Made by a program: the position numbers and the translations under genes
From: Sipunculus nudus
Lineage: Eukaryota > Annelida > Sipuncula > Golfingiida > Sipunculidae
Length of the DNA stretch: 64,000 nucleotides
Direction of reading: 5' to 3'
NCBI GenBank assembly: GCA_026874595.1
Contig: CM049318.1
Span: forward strand, 18,152,241 to 18,216,240
Notes under the pieces: generated by a model
The model's input: the letters and a program-made list of their open reading frames with translations, nothing else
Told to the model about the DNA's origin: nothing
The model's database searches: none
In this document: positions 59,536 to 64,000 of the stretch, piece by piece
How positions within the stretch are numbered: the first letter of the stretch is position 1
Layout: the number at the start of each line of letters is the position of its first letter

Positions 59536-62500
59536 TATCTTATCATGAATTATCACTAACATTCAGAAAAGATTATTATTTATATTTAAAATAAGGGAAA
59601 ACAACTAAACAAGGGCTGAAACACTTATCAAACAGGTGTTCTTACCAGAAGAAATTTGCACAGAACAGCAACGGGTTCATGAACAAATACCATAAATGAC
59701 TGCAGGTAATAGAGTCTCTGGAATTTGCAACTGATCTGAGACATTAAGGTTTACTTATATATAGTGCAATCATAAATAACAAGACATTTGGAAGCCTACT
59801 TGAATTTGAGCATTAGGGCATGGTTCCAAAAAAGTGTTATTCTCAGCTAAACTTACATTTAAATTTAAGAACTTTAAAGATCCCTGAAAATATTTTAATA
59901 GATTCTTATTGTCTTTATCACAATGTATACATCCTATCAGCATTTGAAATAAAATTAAAATTGTTAAGATTGTATATCTTTGATGGTATATACTCCAGTC
60001 TAACCAATGGAAAATCATACAGGTCCAAGGGCATGGACAAATAGATAAAAATGTAAATATGTCCTTGTACAGACATTGCTATAAACCCTGCATGGCCTGA
60101 GGGATGTCTGGTCTTAAAGGAGAGAAACAGAAGGAGAGAAAGACATGAGTTCACTCAAGTGCAGGTCCTCTCCTTTCACACAAGCTTTCATTGTAAAATC
60201 CTTTATCGTGGAGCCAGGGCCATTTCAGATACAAACATGGTTTGGAACACCTCGTGAAAAGCCAGGAGTTGATGTCCTCCAGGGGTGTGCCTGGCCACAA
60301 AACTCCCCATCAATCAGAAACCAAATGATGAGGTATTCACGCTCACCCGGGCAGACATCAGACCTGGTTCTTATTAAATTAACATTATAAATGCACACTG
60401 TGATTTTCTTATGGTGGACACAAACTTACTACTGTGTCCTGGCAGGGGACCTGTTTATCAATCAACACTAATATGTACTTTAACAAATGGGAAAGTACCT
60501 ACAAATAAGTCTATTTTATTGCATCTGAGGTATCTCCTGTAGAGAGCCAGTCTTCTGAGTAACTGTGTTTGGTTTCACATTCACAAGGTTAAGATTTTGT
60601 GATTTTAATTTTTTTAATGTTTCCTGAGGGTCTTATTAACGAGATTTCATGATACATACAGCAACCTACATAGCATCACTATAACTACATGTACTACTTG
60701 ATGAAGACCCAAGGGAACTGTGATGATATAATGAGTGGAAATTCCTTCTCCTTTATCAGCAGATAAATCAAAGGAATGATGTTATCTATAATTAGGGCTG
60801 TAACAATGCATCCAATAATTGATGCAATGAATCAAAGCCAATCATTAATCAATAATCGAATCTGGCATGAAATAATCAATTAATGCATTTTCATTCATTT
60901 TAATACCTTTTCGGTTTCTTGCTCTTACCTCTGAACAGATAAACAGCATACATGATAAGGTAGCACTGTTATTAAAATAATAAAGTCACCTTATATCCAT
61001 CAATAGATTTTAGCACAATAATGGGTGAAAAGATTTAAATATTATTTGATCTGCCTTAATTCTCAGGTACATAATAATCTTAATCTTCCAGCATCATATG
61101 GGATGAAAACTTTTAGCAGATATACGTCTCTGACAGAATATTGTGACTTTATACAATTATTGAACTGTGAATCAAATCGAAAGGAAATAACTGATAATCA
61201 AATTGAATTGAAGATCCCTTATCAATTCACAGGCCTATCTATTATATAAGTATTTGATTTAGAGGTAATATAAAAATCTGTTATTATTATTTTAAAGGAT
61301 CAGTCTTTGACCTGCAATGCTGCCAAAGGGGATGGATTATATTAAATTAAGATTTTAGTTGATCAGCTGTACAAAATGAATGTTCACCTGAATCAGTTGG
61401 GTGTCCTATTCACAAAAGTATTATTTTCCTAATAATTTTACTTTTATGACACCCAAATTTGAAACCCTTGCAATCAAAAACCCAGCCATAGTATTCACCA
61501 GCATAGTTGCAAAATGCATTTCCATTGATAAGTGCCAATGGAGTGTTAATATTTCCCACTTTCTGGTAACTGACAAACACATGACCAATCTAACATTCTG
61601 TGGACAATTGGTCCATGGACTTGTACTTTGTAGCATTCTGTATGTTGGATTTGCTGCAGCCTACATGATGAAAAATCCCATGGATGTTCAATCAGAAATT
61701 CTGTGATGTATAATTCTTAACTTGCAGGCAGATATTAGAAAACAAACCTACTGCACATACATATACATTATATGTAAACAAAATGTCAAGTACATTTTAG
61801 AAAGCTCCCTCAGTAGTGCCAATGATTCAAAATTAATTATAAAGAATCTGGAATAAGTGCAATCACTTCACTTGACAACATCATTGAGTTTTAAGTATTT
61901 CTGCAATTAAAGCAAATCAAAATCAAGGGTTTCACTAAACTGGTCTGTTTATAGAATTCCTTGAGTATTTACCTGTAACAACAGGTATCAGTTATTAACA
62001 TACAACTCCTGTAGTGAATTTAAACACTCCAGGTAATATGTAAACACACCCACAGGGACACTGGCAGGGCCACTGTCACCCTTGTCTATGCCAGGAGTTT
62101 TGTATATACTCAACTAGCCATAAAGAGCACATACATACAGCGGGCATTAAAATTAGCAGAGTTTTCAAAGTGTTTGTACATACAAAACAGATATTATGGG
62201 GTCACTGCATGCTCTCAGCCTTTGGTCAGCAGTGTGTGACATTGACCACCGTGTTTGATGTTGATGTAAATGCATCAAATGAAGCTTAAGTGATGTAGGA
62301 ATTAAAGCTGAGTTAAAGCCAGGGTAAACTTGACCAAATGTTAAAAGATGGCCGCATCATCTCTGGTTGGCTGGCGATGCGTGGATTCAGTAAATATGTT
62401 AAACTCCACTGTAAAAGGTTTGTGACTGAGTAAGAGTGGTTTGTGCATTGTTGACATGCTTCTCTTCGCTTGATAGTGTACTTGTAAATCTATCACACAT

Positions 62501-63517
62501 GTAAGCAGAGAACATTCTCACTCCCTATCAAAACTACTTAAAATTTAAAAAAAATTATTAGTCTAGAATTAATTTCCTACAGTGTGCACAAACTGCAGCA
62601 AACGTATACCTATAAACTTAACATTATTTCCTGCCCTGCACAAAGACAATCTCATCAGATCTGGCAACAACAACAAATCAACAAAGAAACCTTCAGATGT
62701 TAATTAAGTCCTGTCGCTTCAAGAAACATTCAGATCAATACCATTGATTTTGCACAAGCACATATTACATATATTATCTAACAGATTTTTGACGGCTAAC
62801 AATACAGAAACATCAAAATTTTCCTCTGAAGTACAGATTGTTAGGCTTCTCTCCATATAATGAATGGTGGACCAGGGATAGGAAGAAAAAGGGATGCTAC
62901 AAGATGGCATAAATCTCAAGAGAGAAGTTCAGCCAACAGATGTGATGTATGGTAGAATGGTCAAAGGGGAAGTGAATACTGATACCAGTTCCCACCAAGA
63001 GGTAGTGTATGAATGATTTGTTCCATTCACAGTAAGCTTTATTGATCTTAGCCTGGTGAGAAACCACTCATCTGTACAACGGTTATTTAGCATACACATT
63101 GTTCTCCTGCGACTTCACTGATTAATGGCATACAAGTAAACAAAAGCTGTAAACGAGCCTGACCAGAGGTGGCCACATATATCAATAGTTCAATATTTCA
63201 ATACTGAAAGAAAGGCCAAGTAAATTAATCTGTGCCAGATGCATTTGAAAAGTCTGACCAGCTGTTCAACAGAACCATACAGGATATGTTTATGTTAAAA
63301 TGACTTAAAGATCTGAATGTACATATGATTTTCTAAAAAAATGCATTAAAATTAAAATATACATACCAGAGTGCACACGTTAAGGATGGACCACCTTCAG
63401 TAATACTAAACAAGGTGTGTTGTTTACAAATTAAGTTAATCAAAATTTTTAAGAGAAAAATTATATATTAATATTTCAGTTAATTTAACACTTTAAATTT
63501 AGTACTGACAAAAGATT

Positions 63518-63561
63518 GGGGGGGGGGGGGGGTACATCTATAAGAATGCCTCCCCCCCCCC
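63518..63561 (+). repeat. Poly-G / poly-C pair
   Basis: A run of about 15 G (63518-63532) and a run of about 10 C (63552-63561) lie 19 bp apart and can pair as a hairpin. A G-quadruplex is also possible. It is a likely site of sequencing or assembly error. Confidence 0.85.
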
Positions 63562-64000
63562 TGTTCCCACACCTATGCATGTAATTATTAACTCTGGATA
63601 GAAAGCAGTTGGTTTAAGTAGCAAAATATTTTGCCAGGGACTTCCATTATGATGCTCCCCTGAACAACCTTTAGACCATATATAGGATGATTAAAATAAC
63701 ACTTTGCTATTGAATGAGCCAAATACTTTGTTTTAACAATAAATGTTACTTTCCCTGACTGGTAAAATAGCAGGACATCTGTGATCAGAAAAGAATTAAT
63801 AATATACAAAAAAAATTCTATGGATGGTAAAGCTTGTTCATCGTCACTGTATATATGTCATATACCGAGCATTAGTATACCATCACTGTACTTAACAAGG
63901 ATGAGTTTTAGTCTACCTTTGTATCACTGATTACAGGATAAGTGATGGCATATTTAAAACTGCAGCCAATACTGCCCTGTATCAATCCACAACTGGCTCT

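Larger units (their letters stand above)
55249..64000. other. Upstream region of the coiled-coil gene
   Basis: No coding exon is confidently supported in this 8.7 kb. Besides the repeats listed separately, it includes an 81-codon plus-strand frame at 60145-60390 in a GC-richer patch and a 101-codon frame at 61401-61706; neither is recognised. A minus-strand segment at 59646-59707, bounded by CCTGCAG and GTAAGA, has good splice sites and hydrophobic reading frames but no confirmed partner. A 5' UTR exon of the coiled-coil gene may lie here. Confidence 0.4.

Noticed and set aside
59646-59707. Minus-strand segment with CCTGCAG acceptor and GTAAGA donor, hydrophobic reading frames
   Set aside because: Its phases do not connect to the micro-exon or to the first coding exon without a stop, and no homologue is known; could be a non-coding 5' exon.
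60145-60390. 81-codon plus-strand frame in a GC-richer patch (TWFGTPREKPGVDVLQ)
   Set aside because: Looks protein-like but matches no family I know and has no convincing splice partners; the opposite strand is also partly open, so coding status is undecided.
60798-60890. AGGGCTGTAACAATGCATC resembling a hAT terminus
   Set aside because: No matching opposite terminus or 8-bp duplication could be found.
61421-61636. Minus-strand frame with FATMLVNTMAGFLIA, reminiscent of the first helices of CrcB/FEX fluoride channels
   Set aside because: Only one short motif fits, there is a stop shortly upstream in frame, no clear splice sites, and no second half of the domain was found nearby.
62350-62420. 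ATGGCCGCATC start with good context (MAASSLVGW...)
   Set aside because: The frame ends after about 24 codons and no usable GT donor lies in the right place.

Overview
The window looks like nuclear genomic DNA of an invertebrate animal, most likely a bivalve mollusc. It is AT-rich and intron-rich, with exons of 54-190 bp separated by kilobase introns. It is packed with short TIR transposons, microsatellites, and tandem-core elements with hairpin ends that resemble the Helentron/'pearl' elements described in bivalves. The taxon is inferred from repeat style and gene structure; no marker gene fixes it. I saw no prokaryotic operon, CRISPR array, rRNA or convincing tRNA gene.

Two protein-coding genes can be supported, both on the minus strand. 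(1) The 5' end of D-3-phosphoglycerate dehydrogenase (PHGDH, first enzyme of serine synthesis): exon 1 at 8134-8268 and exon 2 at 2676-2827, joined in frame across a 5.3-kb intron, with the rest of the gene beyond the left edge. (2) A gene spanning 25159-55248, reconstructed from 13 exons whose splice phases all agree (1,479 nt, 492 residues). It encodes a charged, largely coiled-coil protein whose hinge region and C-terminus resemble vertebrate CCDC177. A 28-nt micro-exon at 53499-53526 cannot be spliced in frame after the first coding exon, so it is either a poison exon or belongs to another 5' variant.

The rest is repeat-derived. 1-1966, 17663-19525, 20650-21391, 31908-34531 and 35260-37200 are copies of one element (family A) with a ~675-680-bp tandem unit, a GGAC-rich tract and a terminal 12-bp-arm hairpin. 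38504-42037 (family B) has the same left end and the same right hairpin, but its core is a different ~335-bp unit containing the palindrome GGTGGCGCCACC. 14450-15340 (family C) has the same left end with ~155-bp units. This sharing of ends between unrelated cores is the most interesting signal in the window. Further tandem families with GGAC-type tails lie at 13430-13900, 25760-26370 and 29195-29640.

Classic cut-and-paste MITEs with recognisable TIRs and target-site duplications are at 3888-4457, 4484-4922 and 26769-27273 (hAT type, 8-bp TSD), at 27500-28421, 35576-36793, 44394-45652 and 59190-59535 (TA TSD), and at 49481-49856 (5-bp TSD). The 35576-36793 insertion interrupts a family A copy, and the other copies show the empty site. 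8.5-25 kb is intergenic repeat-rich DNA, 25-55 kb is the introns of the coiled-coil gene, and 55-64 kb is upstream sequence with few recognisable features.
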